Assembly (NCBI GenBank): GCA_037440885.1 | Contig: JBBITI010000019.1 | Location: forward strand, 1-56,306 | DNA length: 56,306 bases | DNA from: JBBITI01 sp037440885 | Lineage (GTDB): Bacteria; Chloroflexota; Dehalococcoidia; Dehalococcoidales; UBA2162 | Reading direction: 5' to 3' | Shown here: positions 9,265 to 18,686 of the stretch, one piece after another | How positions within the stretch are numbered: the first letter of the stretch is position 1 | How the letters are laid out: every line of letters starts with the position of its first letter | Program-made: the position numbers and the translations under genes | Notes under the pieces: generated by a model | The model's database searches: none | What the model saw: only the letters and a program-made list of their open reading frames with translations | What the model was told of the DNA's origin: nothing

Positions 9265-10215
9265 ATGGATGAATTAAAGATATTCACCGGCAACGCCCAC
9301 CCCGAACTTGCCCGGAATGTTGTTGACTACCTTGGTATCCCATTAGGCAAATGCGAGGTTTTTCAGTTCACTAATGAAAACATATTCGTGCGGATTCTGG
9401 AAAATGTCCGCTCCCGTGATACTTTCGTGATTCAACCGCTTGCTTCGCCGGTAAACCAGCACCTGGTGGAACTGCTGATCATGCTGGATGCCCTCAAACG
9501 GGCATCCGCAGAACGGATTACTGCAGTAATACCTTATTACGCGTACGGACGATCGGACCGAAAAGACCAGCCGCGCATCCCGATTACTGCCCGGTTACTG
9601 GCCGACCTGTTAACCGTTGCCGGCGCCAATCGTTTTCTTACCGTAGACCTGCACTCCGCCCAAATCCAGGGTTTCTTCAACATTCCGGTTGATGAGCTTA
9701 CAGGTATGTACTTGCTGGTGGATTATTTTAAAAAGAAATCGTTCGGGGATGACCTTGTCGTTGTCGCCGCCGATATCGGTATTTCCAGGCGAGCACGGGA
9801 TGTTGCCGATCGTTTGCATTCTCCGCTAGCTATCATGGAAAAACGACGGCCTGGTAATGACGGCCGCACCAGGATCATGACCGTTATTGGAGAGGTTAAG
9901 AACAAGGTTGCCCTCATCGTCGACGACGAGATCGACACCGCCGGCACATTGAGTAATAACGTCGATGCCCTGATCGAGAGAGGCGTAAAAGAAGTCTACT
10001 TCTGCGCTACTCACGCTGTCTGCTCCGGCCAGGCAATCGAACGAATAATAAAATCTCCGGTGAAAGAGGTCGTTGTTACCGATACTCTTCCCATAACGAA
10101 AAATAAAATCGACAAATTCACTGTTCTAAATATCGCGCCAGTGCTGGGAGAAGCAATTCACCGGATCCATACCGGACAATCGATCGGCGAGATGTTTAAC
10201 AGCGGCAAACAGTGA
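9265..10215 (+). CDS. prs: Ribose-phosphate pyrophosphokinase
   Basis: This enzyme makes PRPP from ribose 5-phosphate and ATP, for purine, pyrimidine, NAD, His and Trp synthesis. The 316 residues are the normal length of a class I enzyme. Visible motifs are IFTGNAHPELA at the N-terminus (where many homologues have a Ser-Asn), the flexible-loop segment YYAYGRSDRKDQPR, the metal-binding TVDLHSAQIQGFF, and the PRPP-binding loop ALIVDDEIDTAGTL near residue 214. AGGAGGAAG precedes the ATG. The gene probably has its own promoter. No purine or nucleotide genes adjoin it. Confidence 0.96.
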   Translation: MDELKIFTGNAHPELARNVVDYLGIPLGKCEVFQFTNENIFVRILENVRSRDTFVIQPLASPVNQHLVELLIMLDALKRASAERITAVIPYYAYGRSDRKDQPRIPITARLLADLLTVAGANRFLTVDLHSAQIQGFFNIPVDELTGMYLLVDYFKKKSFGDDLVVVAADIGISRRARDVADRLHSPLAIMEKRRPGNDGRTRIMTVIGEVKNKVALIVDDEIDTAGTLSNNVDALIERGVKEVYFCATHAVCSGQAIERIIKSPVKEVVVTDTLPITKNKIDKFTVLNIAPVLGEAIHRIHTGQSIGEMFNSGKQ

Positions 10216-10353
10216 AAACGCCCGCTGAACCATAAACCGTCAACACACTTACAGTACGGTAATAATTGATGCGATGATATTTGAACTAGAAACAGCAATT
10301 TGATGCATTCAAAGAACAATTACCAAAAAAAATAATAATTTACAGGGAAAGAA

Positions 10354-13305
10354 ATGCTTAAATGGCTAGGTAGTCTTACGGACTCCAACGAAAAACAAAT
10401 ACAGCGGCTCCGTCCGTTGATCAACGAGATAAATGAATTTGAGAACGAATTTCAGAAACTGAGTGACGACGAACTGGCCGCGAAAACCAGCGAATTCAAA
10501 GCATTCGTCCAGGATGCTTCATCGAAAAACCTTGAAGAATTGCAGGAAAACCGGCGTCAAACTGACGAGGTAAAGAGTAAGCTCAACACTAACGACGAAA
10601 TTGCACTTGAGGAGTTTAATGCCGAGATAAAGCGTCTCGAACAGGTAAAAGACCGCCTGGAAAAGGAGCAACAAGAGATTGAGAAAACAGCTCTTAATAA
10701 ATTGTTGCCCGCAGCTTTTGCAGCCGTACGGGAAGCGGCAAGACGTACTATCGGCCAACGTCATTTTGATTCGCAGTTATACGGCGGGATTGTCCTCCAC
10801 CAGGGCAAGATAGCCGAGATGAAGACCGGTGAGGGGAAAACGCTGGCCGCTACCCTGCCGTTATACCTAAATTCTTTAACCGGAAAAGGAAGTCACCTGG
10901 TTACGGTTAACGATTACCTGTCGCGGCGAGACGCCCACTGGATGGGCCCCGTTTACCATGCGCTGGGCGTGACCATCGGCGCAATCCACAGTCAGACCGC
11001 CGACTCTCATACTCCGTCCTTCGTCTATGACCCGTCATTCGAATCGACTGACCGGGCTTTCCGGCATCTTCGTCCCGTCGCCCGAAAGGAAGCCTACGAG
11101 GCCGATATAACCTACGGGACGAACAACGAGTTCGGGTTTGATTATCTCAGGGATAACATGGTTATCGAACTGGCGCAATGTGTGCAAAGGCCGCTGAATT
11201 ACGCTATCATCGATGAAGTCGACAATTTACTCATCGACGAAGCTCGAACCCCCCTGATCATATCCGGTCCTGCTTCTCGGGACGACAGCAGATTATATTC
11301 TGAAGTCGAAGCTGTTGTTTCCCGCATGAAATCCAAAGTGGTACCGCACGAACCAGTCTCACCGGAAGAAAAAGAAGAAGAAGAAACATTCGAAGAAGTT
11401 TTCGATTTTATCGCTTACGAAAAAACTCATACTGTGAAAGAAACACGGCGCGGACAAGAGATGTTAGCCAGATCTTTCCGCATGAGTGTGGACGACCTTT
11501 TCGGTGGTTGGGGGAGTGGGGTTACCCCTGAGGAAGCCAAAAGACGGAACGATATTGTTTCCATTTTTCATAAATCATTATTAGCACATGCCTGGTATCG
11601 GCGGGATCGCGAGTATATCGTTCAAGATAACGAAGTTATTATCGTGGATGAATTCACCGGTCGTCTCATGTTCGGCAGGCGTTATTCCGAAGGCTTGCAC
11701 CAGGCAATTGAAGCCAAAGAACACGTCAGAGTGCAACGCGAAAACTTCACTTATGCCACGATTACGTTCCAGAACTACTTCCGCATGTACCGGAAACTAG
11801 CCGGTATGACTGGTACTGCTCAAACCGAAGCGGAGGAGTTCCACAAGATATATAAACTGGAGGTCGTGGCAATTCCGACAAACCGTCCGATGATCCGCCA
11901 GGACTTTCCGGATCGTATCTATAAGGATGAAAAGAGTAAATTCGGGGCAGTCATCAAAGAAGTTACCGGGCTTAATGCGAAGAAAACGCCAATCCTGATA
12001 GGTACCGTTTCGATTGAAACATCCGAGATGCTGGCAGATATGTTGAAGCGCAAAGGGATTGTCGCCAGAGTCCTGAATGCTAAACCAGAAAATGCGCAGA
12101 AAGAAGCGGAAACCATCGCCCAGGCAGGCCGTCCCGGTATGGTGACCGTGGCTACGAATATGGCCGGCCGCGGTGTAGATATCGTTCTCGGCGGAAAGGA
12201 GCCGGAACGGCCGGATACAGCGGACGCCCAGGTACTGAAAGAATGGGAGAAGGCGCACGCTCTCTGGAAAACAGACCATGATTTGGTTACAAAAAACGGA
12301 GGCCTGCACATTATCGGTACCGAGCGGCATGAAGCAAGGCGTATCGATAACCAGTTGAGAGGCCGGGCTGGCCGGCAGGGGGATCCGGGTAGTTCCCGTT
12401 TCTATGTGTCACTCGATGACGATATCATGAAACGCTTCGGTGGCGACCGCATCCGCGGTCTGATGGAAATGGCCGGGATGGATGAAGACACCCCGATCGA
12501 AAACAAACTGGTTAACCGGGCAATGGAAAATGCCCAGATCCGGGTGGAAGGATATCATTTCGACGTTCGTAAACAACTTGTCGAGTTCGACGATGTCGTT
12601 AATAAACATCGCGAGCTCATATATAACGAAAGGCGGAAAATACTCGGCGGTGCTGACTTAAAGGTAAACATACTATCCATTGTTAATGATGAAATTCACG
12701 AGATCATCGCTTCCCGCAACAACCGGGGTGCAGAAACCTGGGATATAGCCGGTGCTCTTGGCGATATCAACTCCATATTACCTGTACCTCCGGAATTCAA
12801 TCCCAAAACCCTTGCTGCAATCAAACCCGAAGCACTTGAAGAAAAATTAATTGGTCTGGCTAACGAGATCTATAATCAACGAGAAGAGAAATTTACGCCA
12901 CAAAATATGCGCCTGATGGAACGTTTGGTCATGATTCGGATTATGGATTCCTTATGGATAGAGCATCTTACGCTAATGGAACAAAAACGGCAGCAAGCGG
13001 CCTGGGCGGGGTTAAAACAAACCAAACCTGTTGACGAATACAAAAGACTGGGCAGCGAACAATGGGATCAGCTAATGCGTACCATCCGGCATGATGTTGC
13101 TCATACGATTTACCACGTTGCCGTAGTGCAGGAAGGACAGCGGACAACTCCGAAACAACCGGCGACATCCCCGATGGCCCAGGTCGTCCCGGCTCGTAAC
13201 AATCCAGCTAAACCGGCAACATCCGGCGGTCGCAAAATAGGCCGGAATGATCCCTGTCCCTGCGGCAGCGGCAAGAAATATAAACACTGTCACGGGCAAT
13301 CGTAA
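10354..13305 (+). CDS. secA: Preprotein translocase ATPase SecA
   Basis: SecA is the cytoplasmic motor that drives unfolded preproteins through SecYEG. At 983 residues it is slightly long. Walker A MKTGEGKTLAAT is near residue 157 and Walker B LIDEARTPLI near residue 295. The motor ends with GRAGRQGDPGSS, and the C-terminal SEC-C zinc motif reads CPCGSGKKYKHC. Residues from about 52 to 113 form a charged coiled-coil-like insertion (KRLEQVKDRLEKEQQEIE) before the usual LLPAAFAAVREAA; many SecA proteins have only about 15 residues here. The start has AGGGAAAG immediately upstream. It stands alone, with the HTH-PIN pair 47 bases after it. Identity is secure. Confidence 0.97.
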   Translation: MLKWLGSLTDSNEKQIQRLRPLINEINEFENEFQKLSDDELAAKTSEFKAFVQDASSKNLEELQENRRQTDEVKSKLNTNDEIALEEFNAEIKRLEQVKDRLEKEQQEIEKTALNKLLPAAFAAVREAARRTIGQRHFDSQLYGGIVLHQGKIAEMKTGEGKTLAATLPLYLNSLTGKGSHLVTVNDYLSRRDAHWMGPVYHALGVTIGAIHSQTADSHTPSFVYDPSFESTDRAFRHLRPVARKEAYEADITYGTNNEFGFDYLRDNMVIELAQCVQRPLNYAIIDEVDNLLIDEARTPLIISGPASRDDSRLYSEVEAVVSRMKSKVVPHEPVSPEEKEEEETFEEVFDFIAYEKTHTVKETRRGQEMLARSFRMSVDDLFGGWGSGVTPEEAKRRNDIVSIFHKSLLAHAWYRRDREYIVQDNEVIIVDEFTGRLMFGRRYSEGLHQAIEAKEHVRVQRENFTYATITFQNYFRMYRKLAGMTGTAQTEAEEFHKIYKLEVVAIPTNRPMIRQDFPDRIYKDEKSKFGAVIKEVTGLNAKKTPILIGTVSIETSEMLADMLKRKGIVARVLNAKPENAQKEAETIAQAGRPGMVTVATNMAGRGVDIVLGGKEPERPDTADAQVLKEWEKAHALWKTDHDLVTKNGGLHIIGTERHEARRIDNQLRGRAGRQGDPGSSRFYVSLDDDIMKRFGGDRIRGLMEMAGMDEDTPIENKLVNRAMENAQIRVEGYHFDVRKQLVEFDDVVNKHRELIYNERRKILGGADLKVNILSIVNDEIHEIIASRNNRGAETWDIAGALGDINSILPVPPEFNPKTLAAIKPEALEEKLIGLANEIYNQREEKFTPQNMRLMERLVMIRIMDSLWIEHLTLMEQKRQQAAWAGLKQTKPVDEYKRLGSEQWDQLMRTIRHDVAHTIYHVAVVQEGQRTTPKQPATSPMAQVVPARNNPAKPATSGGRKIGRNDPCPCGSGKKYKHCHGQS

Positions 13306-13352
13306 TAAAGATTTTAAATATTGTCCGTTGATTATCACAGGCTGGAGGAGAT

Positions 13353-13721
13353 ATGGAATCCGTCCCGGGAGATAAATTGATCAGCGTTAGAGAAGCAGCG
13401 AAAGAATGCGGACGTAATCCGGAAACGATCCGGCGCTGGATATGGAGCGGTAAACTTCCAGCAGAGAAACTCGGTAATCAACTTTTCGTAAAAAGAGAAA
13501 ACCTGCTACGATACCTCAGCGAACTCAACAAGGAAGAAGGAGTCAATCCTTCGGGAAAACAGGAAGGTTTACAGGTCCGAATCTCCGGAGAAATCCAGAA
13601 CACGAAAAACAGGGTTGAAGCGGCGGAGAATATGCGAGTTTTACGCAACGAGATTAAGAAAATGACAGGTACCTTCGACATCGATGAATTGACAGACCAG
13701 CCACGAGGGAGTTTCAAATGA
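13353..13721 (+). CDS. Helix-turn-helix (excisionase/MerR-like) protein, putative antitoxin
   Basis: This 122-residue protein begins with a single winged HTH of the helix_turn_helix_17/excisionase type: LISVREAAKECGRNPETIRRWIWSGKLP, ending with the wing GNQLFVKRENLLRYL. The C-terminal half is charged and could wrap a partner protein. GGAGGAG lies right before the ATG. Its stop overlaps the start of the PIN-domain gene (ATGA, 4 bases), the usual antitoxin-toxin arrangement, so it probably neutralises the PIN protein and autoregulates the pair. It could instead be a simple regulator. The DNA-binding domain is clear; the antitoxin role rests on context. Confidence 0.72.
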   Translation: MESVPGDKLISVREAAKECGRNPETIRRWIWSGKLPAEKLGNQLFVKRENLLRYLSELNKEEGVNPSGKQEGLQVRISGEIQNTKNRVEAAENMRVLRNEIKKMTGTFDIDELTDQPRGSFK

Positions 13722-14218
13722 ATCCGAAGGTTTGTGTTGACGCCAGTATCGTGCTCAGGTGGATGCTCCCCAATCCCCAGGAACAACTCGTTGAACCGGT
13801 GCTCACATCATGGACAAACAGAGAAATGGACTTGATAGCCCCTCCAGTCCTGGATATCGAAATCTCATCTGTATTAATAAAGTTAATTGACCGTAAGAAA
13901 ATATCATCCAAACAGGGAGAAGCATTCTTCTCTTTATACCAGTCGATGGAGATCAGTATCATCAGTCCCAAAGAAATAGGAGCGCTGGTCTGGCGCATGA
14001 TCCCGGAATATGATGGCGTCAGTTTCATCGATCTGCAATATCTCGCTACTGCCGAGCTGGCAGATTGCGAATTCTGGACCGGTAAACGAAAGCTATTTCA
14101 CCATCTCAAAGATAGAAACCAGCGGGTCCGGTTCATCGGAGAACCTACGGCGGAGACGCAAGCTGAACCGCGGAAGACCGTTAAAACTGATTTCCCAGGT
14201 CTCTGGCGTGCGATTTGA
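13718..14218 (+). CDS. PIN-domain protein (VapC-like), putative toxin
   Basis: This 166-residue PIN-fold protein, of the family of Mg-dependent ribonucleases in VapBC pairs, starts with CVDASIVLRWML. That supplies the first Asp (residue 8). IEISSVLIKL supplies the central Glu, and SFIDLQYLATAELA supplies the third acidic residue. Where PIN domains usually have T-A-D (fourth acidic residue), this one reads WTGKRKLFHHL, so that carboxylate appears lost. Some active PIN proteins tolerate this, but weak or no nuclease activity is possible. It overlaps the upstream HTH gene by 4 bases. A degraded gene fragment follows, so the locus lies in a region of turnover. The fold is fairly sure, toxicity is not. 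Confidence 0.75.
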   Translation: MNPKVCVDASIVLRWMLPNPQEQLVEPVLTSWTNREMDLIAPPVLDIEISSVLIKLIDRKKISSKQGEAFFSLYQSMEISIISPKEIGALVWRMIPEYDGVSFIDLQYLATAELADCEFWTGKRKLFHHLKDRNQRVRFIGEPTAETQAEPRKTVKTDFPGLWRAI

Positions 14219-14248
14219 TACGGGTATCACGAACAAAAGACCTGCCTG

Positions 14249-14406
14249 CTCTTAATTCACCAATTACCCAACGAACTGGAATTACCGGTCAAACAAGGGA
14301 CTCTCCGGGAAATTCCCGGTATTGGAGAAGCTAACGATTAAAGATTATCGAACTAGTAACAACCGGCAAATTGGAGTTTACCGGGTTATCTCACGGAGAA
14401 CCCTGA
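14249..14406 (+). pseudogene. Remnant of PolX-type DNA polymerase (helix-hairpin-helix region)
   Basis: This 158-base stretch has no complete reading frame but carries two adjacent pieces of a PolX N-terminus in different frames. Frame one (from 14249) reads LPNELELPVKQGTLRE followed by IPGIGEA, the helix-hairpin-helix motif of bacterial PolX (DNA polymerase beta family with PHP exonuclease), then stops at 14339. The second piece (from 14341) reads KIIELVTTGKLEF, which normally follows GIGEA directly. A one-base shift thus separates the two. Nothing of the polymerase or PHP domains remains. The match is by memory of the family and could be tested with a translated search. Confidence 0.5.
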
Positions 14407-14449
14407 AGGCTAGAGGAATAAACTAAAATTTATTTATGTAAGCGTAGTG

Positions 14450-15199
14450 ATGAACAAGCCGGACTCAGACCAGAACAACACTCAGTCAGTAATCTCCGGG
14501 AAAGAAGCAGCCGTTCAGCACCTGGAGGATTCGTTGAAAAACGGCCGCAACTGGTTTGTTGCGCTACTTGAAGCGATCGGACTATGGACGAAAGCAGAAG
14601 AAACCTACAACGGCCGTAGCTACCGTTACCTGATATCAGGGGAAGCATTCGATTGGATGTTGCTCGCAGAGCGCTTGTGCGATACCGTTGGCTTTTTAAT
14701 CCCTGATACGGAAAAGGAAGCTTTTGTTTTATATGGACAACCTCCGATTAACCTTGCACCGGAGAAATTCAAGGAACTGGTAGGAACGGCAAAATACCAT
14801 CATTATCTTAATTATTTTTACGGAGTCACCACGGAAGAAGCCCTGGTACTGGCGGTTGAGGAAGAAATCTACAAAGAAAAAAGGGCCTGGGGATACGCTC
14901 GCGAAGACGAAGCCACTAACGAAGCTTACCGCCGCATCTATGGTACCACTTTCAGCATCCTGCTCCGTTGGTTCCGGACAGTAAAGAGACTGCCCAACAC
15001 GCGCTCAATCGATCTTACTGAATTAAAGGAATTCGCCTACTGGCGTTTTAAGTACCGGTTGAAAATATGCGAAAAAGCCAAAGTCGCCAGCGATTCCCGG
15101 AAAGCGGTTAGCTGGCTACGCGAACACGGCGTAACCAGCTATATCCAGCGTCATGATATCCCCGAATTCATCATCGACATCCCCGATGATGTCGGATAA
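14450..15199 (+). CDS. Conserved-looking protein of unknown function (249 aa)
   Basis: I do not recognise this protein. It is soluble, mostly helical and rich in aromatic residues: NWFVALLEAIGLWTKAEE, then SYRYLISGEAFDWMLLAERL and KYHHYLNYFYGVTTEEA. No signal peptide, membrane segment or catalytic motif is visible. Codon use and amino-acid composition look genuine over the whole length. A GTG directly before the chosen ATG is an alternative start, and the ribosome site is weak. It follows the PolX remnant and converges on the nitroreductase gene. The dense W/Y/H content and two helical halves suggest a helical-bundle binding protein, but this is only impression. Confidence 0.65.
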   Translation: MNKPDSDQNNTQSVISGKEAAVQHLEDSLKNGRNWFVALLEAIGLWTKAEETYNGRSYRYLISGEAFDWMLLAERLCDTVGFLIPDTEKEAFVLYGQPPINLAPEKFKELVGTAKYHHYLNYFYGVTTEEALVLAVEEEIYKEKRAWGYAREDEATNEAYRRIYGTTFSILLRWFRTVKRLPNTRSIDLTELKEFAYWRFKYRLKICEKAKVASDSRKAVSWLREHGVTSYIQRHDIPEFIIDIPDDVG

Positions 15200-15220
15200 C
15201 CGCGACAGAGTTTTGCCGTG

Positions 15221-15895
15221 TTATTTACAAAACTTTACCATGTCTTCGAAACGTTCTCTTCCGGAATAGACCGCATACTGCGGGTTAGCGGTATCGGGAT
15301 AACCCAGATATATTCCCAATACAAGAAGTTTGGTATCGGGGATGTCTAATATCTTGCGTACGACATCAGGATAAGGTACCGCTTGTGCCGCCGGTGTTGT
15401 CCCCAAACCATAATTTACTGCCGCCAGCATTATAGTTTGCGCCGCTATCCCGCAGTCGAATACCGAATATACGTTGAGTCCCTGGCCCTGTTGTGTATAA
15501 AATGATTTTTCCGTCAGTATATAAATAACACAAGGACAGTCGTACATCCTGGCTCCCATTAACTGGCGTTCCCTGCGTAACTCTTTATCATCCCGGATAC
15601 GGTCGGCATCCGGACCGCGCCGCATTGCGGGAAGCCGGGCATAGTAGGGATCGGGAAAGACCCTGGGGAATGCAAGGTCAGGGTTCGGATCTTCGCTTGC
15701 CTTCGTCATAAACCCCTGCCGGATTTCATCCAGTTTCTTGCCGGTGACCACAACGAATTCCCACGGCTGGGTATTTGCCCAGGAGGGCGATCTCAAAGCC
15801 AGTTCCATTATCTCCCGGATGATATTTTCCGGTACCGGATCTGGTTTGTATCCCCGATAAGTTTTACGTTTTTTGATTCCGTCAATCAAATCCAT
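15221..15895 (-). CDS. Nitroreductase family protein
   Basis: This 224-residue flavoprotein has the nitroreductase fold (FMN-dependent reduction of nitro groups, quinones or other acceptors). The family motif KRKTYRGYKPDPVPENIIRE at the N-terminus binds FMN phosphate, and PSWANTQPWEFVVVTG is the usual second FMN contact. The C-terminus GLGTTPAAQ and LVLGIYLGYPD is also typical. I start it at the ATG at 15895 because AGGAG lies 9 bases upstream; an upstream TTG overlaps that site. It lies 22 bases after valS and is probably the last gene of the nnr-coaX-coaBC-valS run. The substrate cannot be told. An insertion near residues 75-110 (RVFPDPYYARLPAMRRG) is longer than in NfsB. Confidence 0.88.
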   Translation of the reverse strand: MDLIDGIKKRKTYRGYKPDPVPENIIREIMELALRSPSWANTQPWEFVVVTGKKLDEIRQGFMTKASEDPNPDLAFPRVFPDPYYARLPAMRRGPDADRIRDDKELRRERQLMGARMYDCPCVIYILTEKSFYTQQGQGLNVYSVFDCGIAAQTIMLAAVNYGLGTTPAAQAVPYPDVVRKILDIPDTKLLVLGIYLGYPDTANPQYAVYSGRERFEDMVKFCK

Positions 15896-15917
15896 GAAAC
15901 ACAACTCCTTTTATATT

Positions 15918-18587
15918 TTATGAATGCAGTCTTGTCAGTTCCTGTTTTAACCGGGTTAGTTTCACATTGATTGAAATCAACCTGGCTTTCTCTTTAGTGA
16001 CCACAGCTTCCGGGGCGCGGGTTAAGAACTGCTGATCCCGCAATCTGATCTCCAGTCGATCAGCTTCAGCCTGGTCCTGGTCGATCTCCTTTTGCAGACG
16101 CGCTCTTTCCGCTGCGATATCTACCATACTTGCCATCGGAATCACTACTTCCGCTTCCTTCAAAACGTTGACAATTACATTTTCTCCCGGTCCGGGCTGA
16201 CGACGCTGCTGAAGGAAAGTTAATGGTTTTACTCGTGCCAGCGTCTCGATAGCCTCACATTCGTTATGGACCGCCTCAGTCAGGTCTCCGGCGTAAACCT
16301 GAGCGGTAACCCATACCCCACTCGCCACATTATGTTCCGCCCTTGTATTCCTGATGGATCGCGTTATGTCAATTACGGTTTCAATGATTTTTTCCGCAGA
16401 ATCATCCAGTGCGTTACCATCCGACTCCGGATAGCTAGCGATCACGATGGACTCGATCCCCCGATTTTCATTGGCCCCGGTCCGCTTTAAGGACTGCCAG
16501 ATCTCTTCGCTGACGAAGGGCATAAAAGGATGAAGCAGTCGCAACGAAACCTCCAAGACATGGACCAATACCGGGACCGTTGCCTTGTCCAGAGATGTAT
16601 CCCGCATCCGGATTTTAGCCATTTCGATATACCAGTCGCAGTATTCTCCCCATAAGAAGTCATGAATCAGAGCCTGGCTTTCCTCGAAACGGTAGTTCGC
16701 TAGATGTTCATTTGCTCCTTTGACGGTACGGTTCAGGCGGCTGAGTATCCACCTATCTTCAACGTTCAATTTCCCACTGTCGATATCGAAATTTTTCCTT
16801 TCCGGTTCGATGCTGCGGATGACGAAACGAGCCGCGTTCCACAATTTGTTGGCAAAATTCCGCCCTGCTTCGAGCTTGGTTGTCGAAAGTCTACTATCAT
16901 TACCGGGAGCGGTACCCATCAACAGCGCAAACCGCACCGCATCTGTCCCGTATTTTTCAATTAAAGGAACCGGATCCAGAACATTACCCCGTGTTTTACT
17001 CATCTTGTCGCCTTTATCATCGCGGATAAGACCGTGCAGGTAGACCGTACGGAAGGGGATATTACCGGTATCCTCAATACCCATGATTATCATCCGGGCG
17101 ACCCAGAAGAACAGGATATCATAAGCCGTTTCCATAACCGAAGTGGGATAAAAATACCGCATATCTTCAGTATCGCCCGGCCAACCAAGAGTTGAATGCG
17201 GCCATAACGCTGAACTGAACCAGGTATCCAGAACGTCCGGATCCTGATGGATATTTTTTGACCGGCACCGCTCGCACTCGACAGGATCGGCAACCGAGAC
17301 CGTGTATTCGCCGCAGTCCTCGCAGTACCAGGCCGGTATCTGATGCCCCCACCATAATTGCCGGCTGATGCACCAGTCACGAATGTTTTCCATCCAGTTG
17401 AGATACACTTTAACAAAACGATTGGGAATGATCGTGATCCGACCGTCCTCGACTGCCCTGATAGCCGGAACAGCAAGCGGAGCCATTTTTACAAACCACT
17501 GTTTGCTGGCTAAAGGTTCCACTATGGTCCGGCAACGCTGGCAATGACCGATAGAATGCACATACGGATCAACCTTCATTAATAGACCGTCTTTTTCCAG
17601 GTCATCCAGTACTGCCTTCCTCCCTGCGAACCGTTCCATTCCCTGGTACGGACCGGTATTCTCATTCAATGTAGCGTTTGGATTCATTATGTTAACTAAT
17701 CCCAGGTCGTGACGTTGTGAAATTTCGAAGTCGACCGGATCATGCGCCGGCGTAACCTTGACAGCACCGGTACCGAAAGAAGGATCGATCGCCTCGTCCG
17801 CAATAATCGGGATAATCCGTTTTAACAGCGGCAGCACAAGCTTCTTGCCGATCGACGATGAATAACGCTCGTCGTCAGGGTTTACAGCCACTGCAGTATC
17901 GCCGAGAAGCGTTTCAGGGCGAGTGGTTGCCACGGTAATATCGCCGCTTCCGTCCAAAAAAGGATAACGAATGTAATAGAGGTTACCCTGGATATCCTGG
18001 TGTTCTGTTTCCAAATCTGACAGTGCCGTCGCACAACGCGGGCACCAGTTGATTATCCGTTCACCACGATAGATCAATCCCTTCTTGTATAAACGTACGA
18101 AGGCAGTTCTTACCGCCCGGCTCGGCCCCTCATCCATCGTGAAACGCAGGCGTGTCCAATCCATGGAGGCGCCGAGACGCCGGTGTTCTTCAATAATTTT
18201 ATTGCGATATTTATTCGCCCATTGCCAGACCCGCTCAAGAAATTTTTCTCTTCCCAATTGATGACGATCAATATTTTCCCTAGCCAGTGTCCTTTCGACT
18301 ACCACCTGGGTAGCAATGCCTGCATGATCCACCCCGGGAAGCCACAATGTCGGTTCCCCGCGCATGCGATGCCAGCGGACCATGATATCTTCGATAGTCG
18401 CCGTCAGAGCATGGCCGAGATGTAATTCACCGGTGATATTCGTCGGCGGCATGATAACGACAAATGGCTGCTTCCCCTGATCAATTGCAGGGGTGAAGAA
18501 TCCTTTTTCAACCCAGAATTGATACCATTTTTCTTCACTTTTAGCCGGATCATATACTTTGGGCATTTCGTTGATTGATTCAGACAT
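15918..18587 (-). CDS. valS: Valyl-tRNA synthetase
   Basis: This class I synthetase charges tRNA-Val and edits misactivated Thr. It has 889 residues, a normal length. The HIGH motif appears as HLGH at residues 56-59 (PPTNITGELHLGHA) and the KMSKS motif as DKMSKTRGN near residue 527. The editing domain lies between (TTRPETLLGDTAVAVNP), and the C-terminal coiled-coil arm (RARLQKEIDQDQAEADRLE) that contacts tRNA in ValRS closes the protein. The ATG is preceded by AAAGGCGG. It follows coaBC with a 99-base gap. No T-box leader could be recognised in that gap. Confidence 0.97.
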   Translation of the reverse strand: MSESINEMPKVYDPAKSEEKWYQFWVEKGFFTPAIDQGKQPFVVIMPPTNITGELHLGHALTATIEDIMVRWHRMRGEPTLWLPGVDHAGIATQVVVERTLARENIDRHQLGREKFLERVWQWANKYRNKIIEEHRRLGASMDWTRLRFTMDEGPSRAVRTAFVRLYKKGLIYRGERIINWCPRCATALSDLETEHQDIQGNLYYIRYPFLDGSGDITVATTRPETLLGDTAVAVNPDDERYSSSIGKKLVLPLLKRIIPIIADEAIDPSFGTGAVKVTPAHDPVDFEISQRHDLGLVNIMNPNATLNENTGPYQGMERFAGRKAVLDDLEKDGLLMKVDPYVHSIGHCQRCRTIVEPLASKQWFVKMAPLAVPAIRAVEDGRITIIPNRFVKVYLNWMENIRDWCISRQLWWGHQIPAWYCEDCGEYTVSVADPVECERCRSKNIHQDPDVLDTWFSSALWPHSTLGWPGDTEDMRYFYPTSVMETAYDILFFWVARMIIMGIEDTGNIPFRTVYLHGLIRDDKGDKMSKTRGNVLDPVPLIEKYGTDAVRFALLMGTAPGNDSRLSTTKLEAGRNFANKLWNAARFVIRSIEPERKNFDIDSGKLNVEDRWILSRLNRTVKGANEHLANYRFEESQALIHDFLWGEYCDWYIEMAKIRMRDTSLDKATVPVLVHVLEVSLRLLHPFMPFVSEEIWQSLKRTGANENRGIESIVIASYPESDGNALDDSAEKIIETVIDITRSIRNTRAEHNVASGVWVTAQVYAGDLTEAVHNECEAIETLARVKPLTFLQQRRQPGPGENVIVNVLKEAEVVIPMASMVDIAAERARLQKEIDQDQAEADRLEIRLRDQQFLTRAPEAVVTKEKARLISINVKLTRLKQELTRLHS

Positions 18588-18686
18588 TTTCCGCCTTTCC
18601 CGGTCTTTCCATAAAATAAAAAAATATCCAGACTATTCAGTCCTGGACCAGGGGACAGGGTCGAATGGTTATATAAAAAGCCAAAA

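Noticed and set aside
18590..18686. Possible T-box leader or terminator between coaBC and valS.
   Set aside because: Only a short bulged stem (CCAGACT/AGTCCTGG) is visible, with no T-box sequence or T-run.
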